14,821 bases of DNA, taken from JBDSLU01 sp039916225. GTDB taxonomy: Bacteria; Acidobacteriota; Vicinamibacteria; Vicinamibacterales; Vicinamibacteraceae. The notes under the pieces were generated by a model. That model was not told the DNA's origin and ran no database searches. It was given only the letters and a program-made list of their open reading frames with translations. The DNA is taken from NCBI GenBank assembly GCA_039916225.1, contig JBDSLU010000364.1:1-14821 (forward strand). Direction: 5' to 3'. The position numbers were made by a program, and so were the translations under genes. Of the stretch, positions 1 to 7,330 are shown one piece after another (the first letter of the stretch is position 1; each line of letters opens with the position of its first letter).

Positions 1-1467
1 GTAGTGCTGGTCGCCGAAGGCCGCGACCTGCGGCAGGTGGGTGATGCAGAGCACCTGACACCCGGCCGAGAGGGCGTGCAACCGGGCCCCGACGACGTCG
101 GCGACTGCCCCGCCGATCCCGGCATCCACCTCGTCGAAAATCAGGGTCTTGCCGGGCACGTCGGTCGAGGCCAGTGATTTCGTCGCCAGCATCACCCGCG
201 ACAGTTCACCGCCGGAGGCGATGCGGCCGAGCGGCCGGAGATCCTCGCCGACGTTCGGCGAGATGAGCAGGTCGAGACGGTCGGTGCCGGTCGGCCCCCA
301 CTCGGCTTCGGCGGCGATCGCATGGAGCGCGAACTCGCACCGCGTGCCGGCCATTGCCAACTCGACCAGGGCCTTTTCGAGAGCCTTGGCGAGACGCGGC
401 GCCGCCCGGCGACGGGCCTCGGCGATGGCTGATGCTGCGGCTGCATAGGCCAGCCGCGCCGCGGCCGCCTCCTGTTCGAGGGCGACGAGCGCCTCGTCGC
501 CAGCGCCGAGCAGCCCCAGCTCGTCGGCAATGGCCCGCGACTTGGCGATCACCTCTTCGAGACTAGGCCCGTAGCGACGCTTGAGTCGCGTCAGCGCGGC
601 CAGGCGATCCTCCACCGCCTGCAGCCGCTCCGGCGATCGGTCGATCGAGTCGGCATAGTCGCGCAGCGTCCGCGCGGCGTCATCGAGCGGCGCCATCACC
701 GAGGCGCGGGCATCGAGGACCGGCTGGAAGCGGGGGTCGAGGTCGGCCAGCTCTCCGAGCCGCTTCCACACCGTCGCCAGACTGGTCATCGCCGCGTGGT
801 CGTCGTCGTAGAGCGCGCCGTAGGCCTCGCCCGCCAGGCGGGCCAGCTTCTCGGCGTTGGCCACGACAATCTTCTCGGCCTCCAGGGTGTCGTCCTCGCC
901 AGGCTGCGGCGACACCTTGTCGATCTCGTGGCGCTGGAACTCGAGCATGTCGAGACGCTCGGTCCGCGTCCGGCGCGCGGCCTCGAACTGCCCCAGCGCC
1001 TGGCGCCGCTGGACGAGGCGCGCATGTGTGTCGGCCAGGCCAGCCCGGTCGCCGTCCAACCCGGCGTAGCGATCGAGCAGCGCCAGCTGCATGGCCGGAT
1101 CGAGGAGGGCCTGGTGTTCGTGCTGCCCGTGCAGATCGATGAGCGACCCCACCGCCTCACGCAGCGCGGCGGTCGTCACCAGCTGACCGTCGAGGAAGGC
1201 GCGACTCCGACCTTGCGCCGAGACTTCGCGTCTCACGATCAGTTCGTCGCCGGTGGGCGTATCGAGGACGGCCTGCACTATCGCTGTTTCTTCGCCTGAC
1301 CGGACGAGGTCGGCGGACGCCCGGCCGCCCAGGAGAAGACCGACGGCCTCGACGAGGATGGATTTGCCGGCACCGGTCTCGCCGGTCAGGACGCTCATGC
1401 CGGGGCCCAACTCAAGCTCGAGCTGGTCGATCACGGCGAGGCGGTGAACGCTCAGGAAACGGATCAC
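1..1467 (-). CDS. recN: DNA repair ATPase RecN (3' end beyond window)
   Basis: RecN is an SMC-like cytoplasmic ATPase that acts in recombinational repair of double-strand breaks. About 489 residues are present. The C-terminal tail lies outside the left edge (the family is usually about 550-570 residues). Seen: Walker A GETGAGKS at residues 29-36, a long central Arg/Glu/Ala-rich coiled-coil region, the ABC signature ASGGELSR around 417-424 (normal form for RecN), and Walker B TLIFDE around 441-446 followed by VDAGIGG. The start is GTG at 1465-1467, giving V-I-R-F-L-S-V-H-R-L-A-V-I-D, which matches the family N-terminus. A GGAG lies 10 nt upstream (complement of 1478-1481). No in-frame ATG fits. 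The gene is divergent from the tol operon. Identity is secure; only the truncated end is unknown. Confidence 0.95.
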   Translation of the reverse strand, partial: MIRFLSVHRLAVIDQLELELGPGMSVLTGETGAGKSILVEAVGLLLGGRASADLVRSGEETAIVQAVLDTPTGDELIVRREVSAQGRSRAFLDGQLVTTAALREAVGSLIDLHGQHEHQALLDPAMQLALLDRYAGLDGDRAGLADTHARLVQRRQALGQFEAARRTRTERLDMLEFQRHEIDKVSPQPGEDDTLEAEKIVVANAEKLARLAGEAYGALYDDDHAAMTSLATVWKRLGELADLDPRFQPVLDARASVMAPLDDAARTLRDYADSIDRSPERLQAVEDRLAALTRLKRRYGPSLEEVIAKSRAIADELGLLGAGDEALVALEQEAAAARLAYAAAASAIAEARRRAAPRLAKALEKALVELAMAGTRCEFALHAIAAEAEWGPTGTDRLDLLISPNVGEDLRPLGRIASGGELSRVMLATKSLASTDVPGKTLIFDEVDAGIGGAVADVVGARLHALSAGCQVLCITHLPQVAAFGDQHY

Positions 1468-1526
1468 GGGCGGCAAGCTCCAGCGGGGGCTGCGGGAAGG
1501 GTTACCTGAGCGAGAACTGCCATCGT

Positions 1527-1532
1527 ATCATA
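1527..1532 (-). promoter_or_regulatory. Possible -10 box for recN
   Basis: On the minus strand this reads TATGAT (5 of 6 matches to TATAAT), about 60 nt upstream of the recN GTG. An overlapping TGA-TACGAT extended -10 reading is also possible. No recognisable -35 hexamer sits 16-18 nt upstream, so this rests on the -10 alone. It lies 3 nt from the -35 of the opposing tol promoter. Confidence 0.25.
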
Positions 1533-1535
1533 GGT

Positions 1536-1564
1536 TTGACAGCCATTCGCCTGCGTGCTAGGCT
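1536..1564 (+). promoter_or_regulatory. Sigma-70-type promoter of the tol-pal operon
   Basis: A perfect -35 TTGACA (1536-1541) is followed by a 17-nt spacer and TAGGCT (1559-1564). The -10 matches TATAAT at only 3 of 6 positions but is preceded by TGC, an extended -10 feature. Predicted transcription start is near 1571, giving a leader of about 44 nt to the TTG start at 1615. This geometry makes the in-frame GTG at 1555 an unlikely start, because it lies upstream of the transcription start. Seen in sequence; activity is inferred. Confidence 0.6.
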
Positions 1565-1604
1565 GCCCCATCGCGCTGTCCCAGCGGCGCAACTTGCATG
1601 GGTT

Positions 1605-1609
1605 GGAGG
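1605..1609 (+). promoter_or_regulatory. Ribosome binding site deciding the tolQ start
   Basis: A GGAGG lies 5 nt before the TTG at 1615. It is the best Shine-Dalgarno match in front of this gene and favours the TTG over the upstream GTG at 1555 and TTG at 1594. Confidence 0.55.
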
Positions 1610-1614
1610 TTTCG

Positions 1615-2382
1615 TTGCCGTGTGCCTTCACGGTCCTGGCGTTGTTCCAGGGCCCAGGTGCCCCGCCGGCTGGCGGAGGCGCGGAGAGCGACCTTGTGTC
1701 GCTGCTCTGGCGCTCGTCCCCGCTGGCCAAGGGCGTCCTACTGATTCTGCTCATTTTTTCCGCCACATCCTGGGGCATCGTCCTCTACAAGACCTGGCAG
1801 CTCCAGCGGGCCCGACGTCAGACGTCGAGCTTTCTTGATATTTTTCGGCGCAGCAGCAAGTTCTCGGAAGTGCAGGCCGTGTGCCGCAACCTGGCGGACA
1901 GTCCGCTGGTCGGCATCTTCCAGGCCGGCTATGCCGAACTGACCGCCCAGTTGAAGGCCGCTCCGGCCGCCGTCGCGGTCGAAGGCCGGCCGGCGCCGGC
2001 GGCCGCTCGTCCAACCCTGAAGAGCGTCGACGCGCTCGACCGGGCCTTGTTGCGGGCGGCCGGCACCGAGCTGTCGCGGCTCGAGAAGCGGCTCACCTTC
2101 CTGGCCACGACCGCCAGCGTGGCGCCGTACATCGGGCTGTTCGGAACGGTGTGGGGCATCATGATGGCCTTCCAGGGCATCGCCACCAGCGGCTCGACGA
2201 GCCTTGCCGTCGTCGCGGCCCCCATCGGAGAGGCGCTCATCGCCACCGCGGTCGGCCTCTTCGCGGCCATCCCGGCGGTCTATTTCTACAATCACTTCAC
2301 CGAGCAGGTGAAGCAGTTTGCGACGGCGATGGACGACTTCTCCATGGAGTTCCTGACCATCGCAGAGCGCAACTTCACGTAA
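1615..2382 (+). CDS. tolQ: TolQ/MotA/ExbB-family proton channel
   Basis: TolQ is an inner-membrane subunit of the Tol motor. With TolR it uses the proton motive force to drive the TolA-type link during envelope constriction. From the TTG start it is 255 residues. Seen: TM1 around 38-57 (GVLLILLIFSATSWGIV), a cytoplasmic loop of about 100 residues, TM2 around 162-188 with the family motif GLFGTVWGIM (from residue 174), and TM3 around 203-228 beginning P-I-G-E-A-L-I-A-T-A with a conserved proline in AIPAVYFYN. The frame stays open to GTG 1555 (275 residues), but promoter and Shine-Dalgarno placement favour 1615. tolR follows after 9 nt. It could be called ExbB on sequence alone; the tolB and pal neighbours make TolQ the better name. 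Confidence 0.9.
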   Translation: MPCAFTVLALFQGPGAPPAGGGAESDLVSLLWRSSPLAKGVLLILLIFSATSWGIVLYKTWQLQRARRQTSSFLDIFRRSSKFSEVQAVCRNLADSPLVGIFQAGYAELTAQLKAAPAAVAVEGRPAPAAARPTLKSVDALDRALLRAAGTELSRLEKRLTFLATTASVAPYIGLFGTVWGIMMAFQGIATSGSTSLAVVAAPIGEALIATAVGLFAAIPAVYFYNHFTEQVKQFATAMDDFSMEFLTIAERNFT

Positions 2383-2391
2383 GAGGTCGGC

Positions 2392-2865
2392 ATGGCCAAA
2401 GTCATAGCGGCTGGAGCCTCGGGGCACGGCGGCGCCGGCCGTCGGCGACGGCCGCGACTGACGACGGCCCTCTCCGAGATCAACGTCGTCCCGATGGTCG
2501 ACGTGATGCTCGTCCTGCTGATCATCTTCATGGTGGCGGCGCCGATGATGCAGCAGGGCCTCAACGTCAACCTGCCACAGCAGCGCCGCGCTCAGGCGAT
2601 GCCGCCGCAGAGCGATCCGATCTACGTCACGGTGCCGCTGGCCTTCGCGCGGAACGGGCTGGTGCAATTGGGGAACGAATCGGTGCGGCTCGAGGTGCTG
2701 GCCGAACGGATCCGGCAGCGCATCGAGAAACGCGACGACAAGCAAATATTCCTGCGCAGCGACGGCCAGGTCACCATGCAGCAGGTGATGAACGTGATGG
2801 ACCGGCTGAAGGCCGGCGGTGTCGAAAAGGTCGGCATCGTCTCGCAGTCCACCACCACGCGTTAG
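2392..2865 (+). CDS. tolR: TolR/ExbD-family biopolymer transport protein
   Basis: TolR is the second motor subunit, a single-pass inner-membrane protein with a periplasmic domain. It is 157 residues. Seen: a basic cytoplasmic N-terminus (RRRRPR at 17-22), then INVVPMVDVMLVLLIIFMV, where Asp37 is the proton-carrying aspartate position of the ExbD/TolR transmembrane helix. The periplasmic domain of about 100 residues follows, with LRSDGQV and a closing GVEKVGIV strand typical of the family. The ATG at 2392 follows the tolQ stop by 9 nt and has an AGAGG-like Shine-Dalgarno, so it is probably coupled to tolQ. Confidence 0.92.
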   Translation: MAKVIAAGASGHGGAGRRRRPRLTTALSEINVVPMVDVMLVLLIIFMVAAPMMQQGLNVNLPQQRRAQAMPPQSDPIYVTVPLAFARNGLVQLGNESVRLEVLAERIRQRIEKRDDKQIFLRSDGQVTMQQVMNVMDRLKAGGVEKVGIVSQSTTTR

Positions 2866-2881
2866 TGACGCGACTCCACCC

Positions 2882-3667
2882 ATGGCGATGACCTCCGACC
2901 TCGTCTCGAGCACGATCGTCGGGCGGGCGCAGGCGCCAGACGGCCTGCGACGGATGATGATGGTGTCGACGGCCGGGCACGCGGCGGCGATTGTCGCGAT
3001 CGTCGTGGCGCCGTGGCTGCTCTCGTCAGGTTCGAAGCCGCCGGAAGTGATGATGGAGATCAGCCTCGGCCCCCCGCCGGGACCGGTCACGGGTGGCATG
3101 AGCGGCATGTCGCGGAGTGCGGTGCAAAAGGCGGAGCCGAAGCCGGAGCTGCCGAAGCCGCAGCCAGCACGGCCGCCCGCGGCCAAGACGCCGGAGATGG
3201 TCGAGAACATCAGCAAGACCACACTGAAGCCGCCGGTGAAGCAGGCGTCCACGTCGACGCGTCAGGCGCCGCCGACCACCGGCGAGGCGGTTCGCACCGG
3301 CGAGTCGCGCGTCGAGAACAACTCGATGTCGAATGAGGGCGGCCTCTCGACCGGCGGGGCGGGAACCGGCGGGCAGATGAACAACGTCAACTTCTGTGAT
3401 CCCGAATACCTGGGGCAGATGATCTCGTTGATCTATCGCAACTGGGACCAGAAGGGCACGGCGGCGGCCGCGCGGCCGGTGATTCGGTTCGTGATCCAGC
3501 GCGACGGCACTTTAACGGACATCACCTTGCGCCAGCCGTCGGGCTACCAGGGTCCAGACTTCAACGCGCAGCGTGCCGTCATGCTGACGCGGGCGATTCC
3601 CCCGCTGCCGACGTGCTATCCGAATCCGACTTACGCGATGAACCTCACCTTCGAGTACATTCGGTGA
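2882..3667 (+). CDS. tolA: TonB/TolA-like energy-transducing protein
   Basis: This is the predicted periplasm-spanning link between the TolQR motor and TolB/Pal. It is 261 residues from ATG 2882, 16 nt after tolR. A second ATG at 2888 is also possible. Seen: a cytoplasmic stretch, one TM helix around 27-47 (VSTAGHAAAIVAIVVAPWLL), a Pro/Lys/Ala-rich and Gly/Thr-rich linker around 50-168, and a C-terminal domain around 170-261. That domain carries a TonB-type core (RPVIRFVIQRDGTLTDITL) and two cysteines, Cys172 and Cys245. It is much shorter than enterobacterial TolA (about 421 residues) and lacks a long helical domain. The role comes from gene order; by sequence alone it would be called TonB family. 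The frame continues upstream into tolR, but nothing supports an earlier start. Confidence 0.8.
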   Translation: MAMTSDLVSSTIVGRAQAPDGLRRMMMVSTAGHAAAIVAIVVAPWLLSSGSKPPEVMMEISLGPPPGPVTGGMSGMSRSAVQKAEPKPELPKPQPARPPAAKTPEMVENISKTTLKPPVKQASTSTRQAPPTTGEAVRTGESRVENNSMSNEGGLSTGGAGTGGQMNNVNFCDPEYLGQMISLIYRNWDQKGTAAAARPVIRFVIQRDGTLTDITLRQPSGYQGPDFNAQRAVMLTRAIPPLPTCYPNPTYAMNLTFEYIR

Positions 3668-3669
3668 CG

Positions 3670-5067
3670 ATGACGAACCGATCCTTGCTACCCGCGGCCG
3701 TCAGCCTCGCCGCCGTCGCCGCGCTCACGATCGCCTCTCTCGCCGCCTCGCCGCAGCAGCCGGCGCCGGCGCCGAGCGGCCAACAGAGCGCCGAAGGCTC
3801 CGGCAGGATTACCTCGGACAGTGGCGGACGCCCGCGGCTGGCCGTGCCGGACTTCCTGGTCGCGGCGCCCGACGCCGAGTCGAAGGCGATCGCCGCCACC
3901 ATCGGCCAGGTGCTGTGGGACGACCTGAACTTCGAGCGCGAGTTCGACATGATCCCGCGCGACACCTACGCGTCGATCCCGGTGCCGGCGTCGATCGATG
4001 CGGTGCCCTTCGATCGCTGGCGCGAACTCGGGGCGCAGGGGCTGCTGCTCGGCACCGTCCGCAAGACGGGCACCGCCGTCACCGTCCAGGTCCGCCTGTT
4101 CAACGTCGCCGGCCAGACGGCGGCGTTCTCGAAGGAATACAGCGGGACGGCGGCCAATCCGCGGACCTTCGCGCACACCATCTCGGACGAGATCCACAAA
4201 CAGCAGCGCAGCCTGACCGGCGTGGCGCGGACCAAGCTCACCTTCTCCTCCGATCGCGACGGCGAGCGGATGAAGGGCACGGTCTACGACCGCCGGATCA
4301 AGGAGATCTACATCGCCGACTACGACGGCGCCAACCCGCGCCGCATCACGGTCAACAAGTCGCTCAACATCAACCCGGCGTGGTCGAGCGACGGCAAGGC
4401 CATCGCCTACACGTCGTATCGCCGGGCCAACTTCCCCGACATCTATGTCCAGCGCATCTACGACGGCACGCCGCCCGAGTCGCCGGCGCATGGCACCGAT
4501 CGCATCCACAACTTCCTGCCGGCGTGGTCGCCGGACGGGACCAGGCTCGCCTTCATGAGCAACCGCGACGGCAACGCGGAGATCTACGTGATCGACGCCA
4601 ACGGGTCGAACCCGCGGCGCATCACGCGGCATCCGGGCATCGACGCGACACCGACGTGGTCGCCAGCCGGCAATCAGATCGCCTTCACGTCGGATCGGTC
4701 CGGCTCGCCGCAGATCTACATCGTCGACGCAGACGGACTGGGCCAGCCGCAGCGCATCACCACCGACGAGAGCTGGGCCGACCGCGCCACGTGGTCGCCG
4801 TCGCCCTTCAACGAGATCGCCTACGCCGCCCGTTCCGGACCCGGCTTCGACATCAAGATCTACGACGTGGGGAGCCGCGGGTCCCGCCTGCTCACCCACG
4901 GCGAGGGCTCGAACGAGAGCCCGGCATTCTCGCCGACCGGCCGCCATCTCGCCTTCGCCTCGACCCGCCTTGGCAACCAGCAGATCTTCGTCGTCGACCG
5001 CGAGGGCAACGGGTTGAAGCAGGTGACGAAGGAAGGCAACAACTTCACGCCGAACTGGTCGCGCTAG
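3670..5067 (+). CDS. tolB: Tol-Pal system protein TolB
   Basis: TolB is a periplasmic beta-propeller protein that partners with Pal and TolA. It is 465 residues from ATG 3670. A GTG at 3664 overlaps the preceding TGA and is an alternative, coupled start. Seen: a signal peptide around 1-26 (RSLLPAAVSLAAVAALTIASLAA), an N-terminal domain around 50-185 (LAVPDFLV, LLLGTVRK), then from about residue 191 a series of PD40-type propeller repeats: NINPAWSSDGKAIAYTS, FLPAWSPDGTRLAFMSNRDG, ATPTWSPAGNQIAFTSDRSG, ESPAFSPTGRHLAFAS, ending FTPNWSR. It is slightly longer than E. coli TolB (430 residues). The operon position and repeat pattern make the call secure. Confidence 0.95.
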   Translation: MTNRSLLPAAVSLAAVAALTIASLAASPQQPAPAPSGQQSAEGSGRITSDSGGRPRLAVPDFLVAAPDAESKAIAATIGQVLWDDLNFEREFDMIPRDTYASIPVPASIDAVPFDRWRELGAQGLLLGTVRKTGTAVTVQVRLFNVAGQTAAFSKEYSGTAANPRTFAHTISDEIHKQQRSLTGVARTKLTFSSDRDGERMKGTVYDRRIKEIYIADYDGANPRRITVNKSLNINPAWSSDGKAIAYTSYRRANFPDIYVQRIYDGTPPESPAHGTDRIHNFLPAWSPDGTRLAFMSNRDGNAEIYVIDANGSNPRRITRHPGIDATPTWSPAGNQIAFTSDRSGSPQIYIVDADGLGQPQRITTDESWADRATWSPSPFNEIAYAARSGPGFDIKIYDVGSRGSRLLTHGEGSNESPAFSPTGRHLAFASTRLGNQQIFVVDREGNGLKQVTKEGNNFTPNWSR

Positions 5068-5108
5068 TCGCGCCAGCCGGACCGCCCGATACGGAGACGC
5101 CAACGCCC

Positions 5109-5693
5109 ATGCCACGCCATCGCCTCACCGTCCTCTTTCTCGCCATCGCCCTCGCCGCCGGCGGCGCCGGTAGCGCGTGCAAGAAGAAGAACCCGCCGGT
5201 CGCCCGGCCGACGCCACCGCCGCCCGATACCGACATGACGGCCGGCCGGCCGCCGGCTCCGCCCGAGCCGGTCACGGAGACGCCGCCCGTCTCGGTGCCG
5301 CCCGAGCCGACCATATCGAGCGCCGACATGGGCTCGCTCGACGACATCAACAAGAAGGGCATCCTGCAGCCGGTGTTCTTCGAGTTCGACAGCGCCGAGA
5401 TGAGCAGCGACGGCCAGGCCGTGATGGCCAAGAACGCCGAGACCATGAAGCAGTACACGACCTGGGTCGTGTCGATCGAGGGGCACTGCGACGAACGCGG
5501 CACCGCCGAGTACAACCTGGCCCTCGGCGAGCGCCGGGCCTTGTCGGTCCGCCAGTACCTGGTCTCGCTCGGCATCGCCGCCGAGCGGCTCCGCACCGTC
5601 AGCTACGGCAAGGAGTTCCCGTTCGATCCCGGTCACGGCGAGTCGTCGTGGTCGCGCAACCGCCGCGCCAACTTCGTCGTCACCGCCAAGTAG
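5109..5693 (+). CDS. pal: Peptidoglycan-associated lipoprotein Pal
   Basis: Pal is an outer-membrane lipoprotein that binds peptidoglycan and TolB. It is 194 residues. Seen: a lipoprotein signal (LTVLFLAIALAAGGAG) ending at Cys24 in the context G-S-A-C, followed by KKK. The residue three before the Cys is Gly, not the usual Leu, so the lipobox is relaxed. A Pro/Thr-rich tether spans about 28-72. An OmpA-C domain spans about 85-194 with VFFEFDSAEM, EGHCDERGTAEYNLALGERR and YGKEFP. Asp128 and Arg142/143 lie at the diaminopimelate-binding positions. ATG 5109 lies 41 nt after tolB, with GGAG at 5093-5096. The frame is open far upstream, but that part is a shadow of tolB. Confidence 0.95.
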   Translation: MPRHRLTVLFLAIALAAGGAGSACKKKNPPVARPTPPPPDTDMTAGRPPAPPEPVTETPPVSVPPEPTISSADMGSLDDINKKGILQPVFFEFDSAEMSSDGQAVMAKNAETMKQYTTWVVSIEGHCDERGTAEYNLALGERRALSVRQYLVSLGIAAERLRTVSYGKEFPFDPGHGESSWSRNRRANFVVTAK

Positions 5694-5716
5694 GCCGTCC
5701 AGTCGCGAGGTCAGAC

Positions 5717-6634
5717 ATGCGAGTCGGATTCTTCGTCGCCCGCCACATCGCGCCAGCCGTCGCCGGCGTCACCCTGGTGGTGGCCGTGACCGCTGCCGTC
5801 CCCGCGGCCGCGGCCAACAAAGAACACCAGCAGATGATGGCCGAGGTCCGGATGCTGCAGGAGCAGAACGCCCAGCTGCAGCAGTCAATCGGCACGCTCG
5901 TCGACGCGTTGAAGACGGTCACGACCAAGCTCGATGAGCAGGCCGCGACGAGCCGCAAGACCAGCGCCGACTCGCGGCTGCTGATCGAAGGCCTGTCCGG
6001 CGAACTGCGGGTCGTGCGCGAGAAGATCGACGACACGCACGTCCGGTTGGGATCGCTGGCCCAGGAAGTCGACGCGCTGCGCAACTCGATCCCGCAGGCG
6101 CCGCCGCCCGGCGTCGCCGTCGACCCGAACGCGCCGCCGATGACCGCCAACCCGGGCTCCCCCACTGGGACGACTGGTCCGCTGCCCGCGGGCAGCACGG
6201 CCCCGCCGCCGGTCGCGGCGGCCGGTCCACCGGCGAACCCCGCCGCCGGCATGTCGCCCGGCCGGCTGTGGGACATGGCCTTCTCGGACTACGCCGCCGG
6301 TCAGTGGCCGCTGGCCATCCAGGGCTTCGAGACCTACATGCGCGCCTTCCCGCGTTCGGAGCAGGCCGACGACGCGCAGTTCTACATCGGCGAGGCGTAT
6401 CAGCTGGATGGCAAGATGCGCGAGGCGCTGGCCGCCTACGAACGTGTCGCGGCCGACTATCCGCAGAGCAACCGCGCCGCCGACTCGTATTACAAGCGCG
6501 GCGTCATCTACAACACGCTGAACCAGGCCGACAAGGCGCGGGAGATGTTCGAGAAGACGATTCAGCTCTTCCCGAACTCGGAATCGAGCCGCCTGGCTCG
6601 CCAGCTGTTGGACAGCCGGCCCCGCCGCGACTGA
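5717..6634 (+). CDS. cpoB: Cell division coordinator CpoB (YbgF)
   Basis: CpoB is a periplasmic TPR protein that in E. coli interacts with TolA and coordinates outer-membrane constriction with peptidoglycan synthesis. It is 305 residues. Seen: a signal peptide around 1-33 (ending VPAAAA), a Gln/Leu/Glu-rich coiled coil around 36-125 (EVRMLQEQNAQLQQS), a Pro/Gly/Ala-rich linker around 126-178, and three TPR-like repeats from about 183 to 297 (GQWPLAIQGFETYMRAFP, GKMREALAAYERVAADYP, NQADKAREMFEKTIQLFP). ATG 5717 is preceded by GAGG at 5707-5710 and lies 23 nt after pal. It is the last gene of the operon. Its final codons contain one arm of an alternative hairpin discussed in the findings. Confidence 0.93.
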   Translation: MRVGFFVARHIAPAVAGVTLVVAVTAAVPAAAANKEHQQMMAEVRMLQEQNAQLQQSIGTLVDALKTVTTKLDEQAATSRKTSADSRLLIEGLSGELRVVREKIDDTHVRLGSLAQEVDALRNSIPQAPPPGVAVDPNAPPMTANPGSPTGTTGPLPAGSTAPPPVAAAGPPANPAAGMSPGRLWDMAFSDYAAGQWPLAIQGFETYMRAFPRSEQADDAQFYIGEAYQLDGKMREALAAYERVAADYPQSNRAADSYYKRGVIYNTLNQADKAREMFEKTIQLFPNSESSRLARQLLDSRPRRD

Positions 6635-6642
6635 GTTTGCTT

Positions 6643-6669
6643 GCGGCGGGGCCCATGAGGCCCCGCCGC
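6643..6669 (+). terminator. Strong hairpin after cpoB, probable terminator
   Basis: An 11-bp perfect GC-rich stem (GCGGCGGGGCC at 6643-6653 pairing with GGCCCCGCCGC at 6659-6669) encloses a 5-nt loop. It lies 8 nt after the cpoB stop in a convergent gap. No clear U-tract follows, so it is not a textbook intrinsic terminator. Position and stability still favour termination of the tol-pal transcript, and the symmetry means it could also act on the ssb side. Confidence 0.6.
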
Positions 6670-6670
6670 G

Positions 6671-6691
6671 GGCACGCCCATCAGGCGTGCC
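6671..6691. terminator. Second hairpin of the convergent gap
   Basis: An 8-bp perfect stem (GGCACGCC at 6671-6678 with GGCGTGCC at 6684-6691) has a 5-nt loop. It starts one base after the first hairpin. A short T-containing stretch (CTATTTG) begins 7 nt downstream on the plus strand. It may be a back-up or bidirectional terminator. Confidence 0.45.
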
Positions 6692-6702
6692 GGCTGCTAT
6701 TT

Positions 6703-6726
6703 GTCGATGCGCGTTCGCGCATCGAC
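6703..6726. repeat. Third hairpin of the convergent gap
   Basis: A perfect inverted repeat (GTCGATGCGC at 6703-6712 with GCGCATCGAC at 6717-6726) has a GTTC loop. It is the third adjacent perfect stem in this 174-bp gap between cpoB and ssb. On the minus strand it is the first stem met after the ssb stop, so it may belong to ssb termination. No U-run follows on either strand. Confidence 0.45.
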
Positions 6727-6808
6727 CGGACGATGGCTCCGGACTCCGTCCTCACCACTCGTCACGCCGCGCTGGGCGCACGGCGGCGCCGTCACGCGGG
6801 CGGCGCTA

Positions 6809-7285
6809 CTAGAACGGTACGTCGTCGTCCGGAGCTTCGTGCTGCGGACCGCCGCTGGCGCCGCCACCCTGGTAGCCGCCGTCGTCGTCGTCCCGCTCGC
6901 GACCACCGCCGCCGCCACTACCACCCGACCCGCCCTCTTTGCGGCCGAGCAGCTCGATGCGATCCGAGATGATCTCGGTCGAGTACTTCTTCTGGCCGTC
7001 CTTGTCGTCCCAGCTGCGCGTCTGCAGCCGGCCCTCGACATAGACCTTCTGGCCCTTCTTCAGGTACTCGTGGACCGTGCTGCGGCTCTTCTGCGTGTCG
7101 CGGAACATCTTCACGCGATGCCACTCGACCTGATCGGTCCACTGATTGGTCTCTTTGTCCCGCTTGCGCTCCGTCGTGGCGACGCTGAAGCTGATCACCT
7201 CGAGCCCGCCGGGCGTGGCCCGCAGCTCGGCATCCCGTCCGAGGTTGCCGACCAAAATCACCTTGTTGACACTTCCGCTCGCCAT
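6809..7285 (-). CDS. ssb: Single-stranded DNA-binding protein
   Basis: SSB coats single-stranded DNA in replication, recombination and repair and recruits partner enzymes through its acidic tip. It is 158 residues. Seen: an OB fold around 5-114 beginning VNKVILVGNLGRDAELR, with EWHRVKMFRDTQ and VEGRLQTRSWDD; a Gly/Asp-rich disordered linker around 117-148 including two short poly-Gly runs; and the conserved acidic tip DDDVPF at the end. The start is ATG 7285, with AAGGA about 9 nt upstream on the minus strand. It is convergent with cpoB. It is co-oriented with the cupin gene but separated by 130 bp holding its own probable promoter. Confidence 0.97.
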   Translation of the reverse strand: MASGSVNKVILVGNLGRDAELRATPGGLEVISFSVATTERKRDKETNQWTDQVEWHRVKMFRDTQKSRSTVHEYLKKGQKVYVEGRLQTRSWDDKDGQKKYSTEIISDRIELLGRKEGGSGGSGGGGGRERDDDDGGYQGGGASGGPQHEAPDDDVPF

Positions 7286-7330
7286 CCTGTCAGTCCTTTC
7301 GCGCGCGACCCCTTACCCGTCAAACGTGGA

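Noticed and set aside
1555..1614. GTG at 1555 as the tolQ start
   Set aside because: It lies between the -35 and -10 elements of the likely promoter, has no good Shine-Dalgarno, and the added residues do not resemble a TolQ N-terminus.
1738..3252. Long open frame on the minus strand across tolQ, tolR and the TolA-like gene
   Set aside because: It is antisense to three well-supported genes, has low-complexity His/Arg/Gly-rich translation and no recognisable domain. Such frames are expected opposite GC-rich coding sequence.
3688..5115. Minus-strand open frame opposite tolB
   Set aside because: Val/Asp/Arg-rich translation without domain features. It mirrors the tolB codon pattern and has no promoter or Shine-Dalgarno support.
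7318..7323. TTGACG on the minus strand as a -35 for ssb
   Set aside because: The matching -10 position falls on the Shine-Dalgarno region, with no TATAAT-like hexamer.
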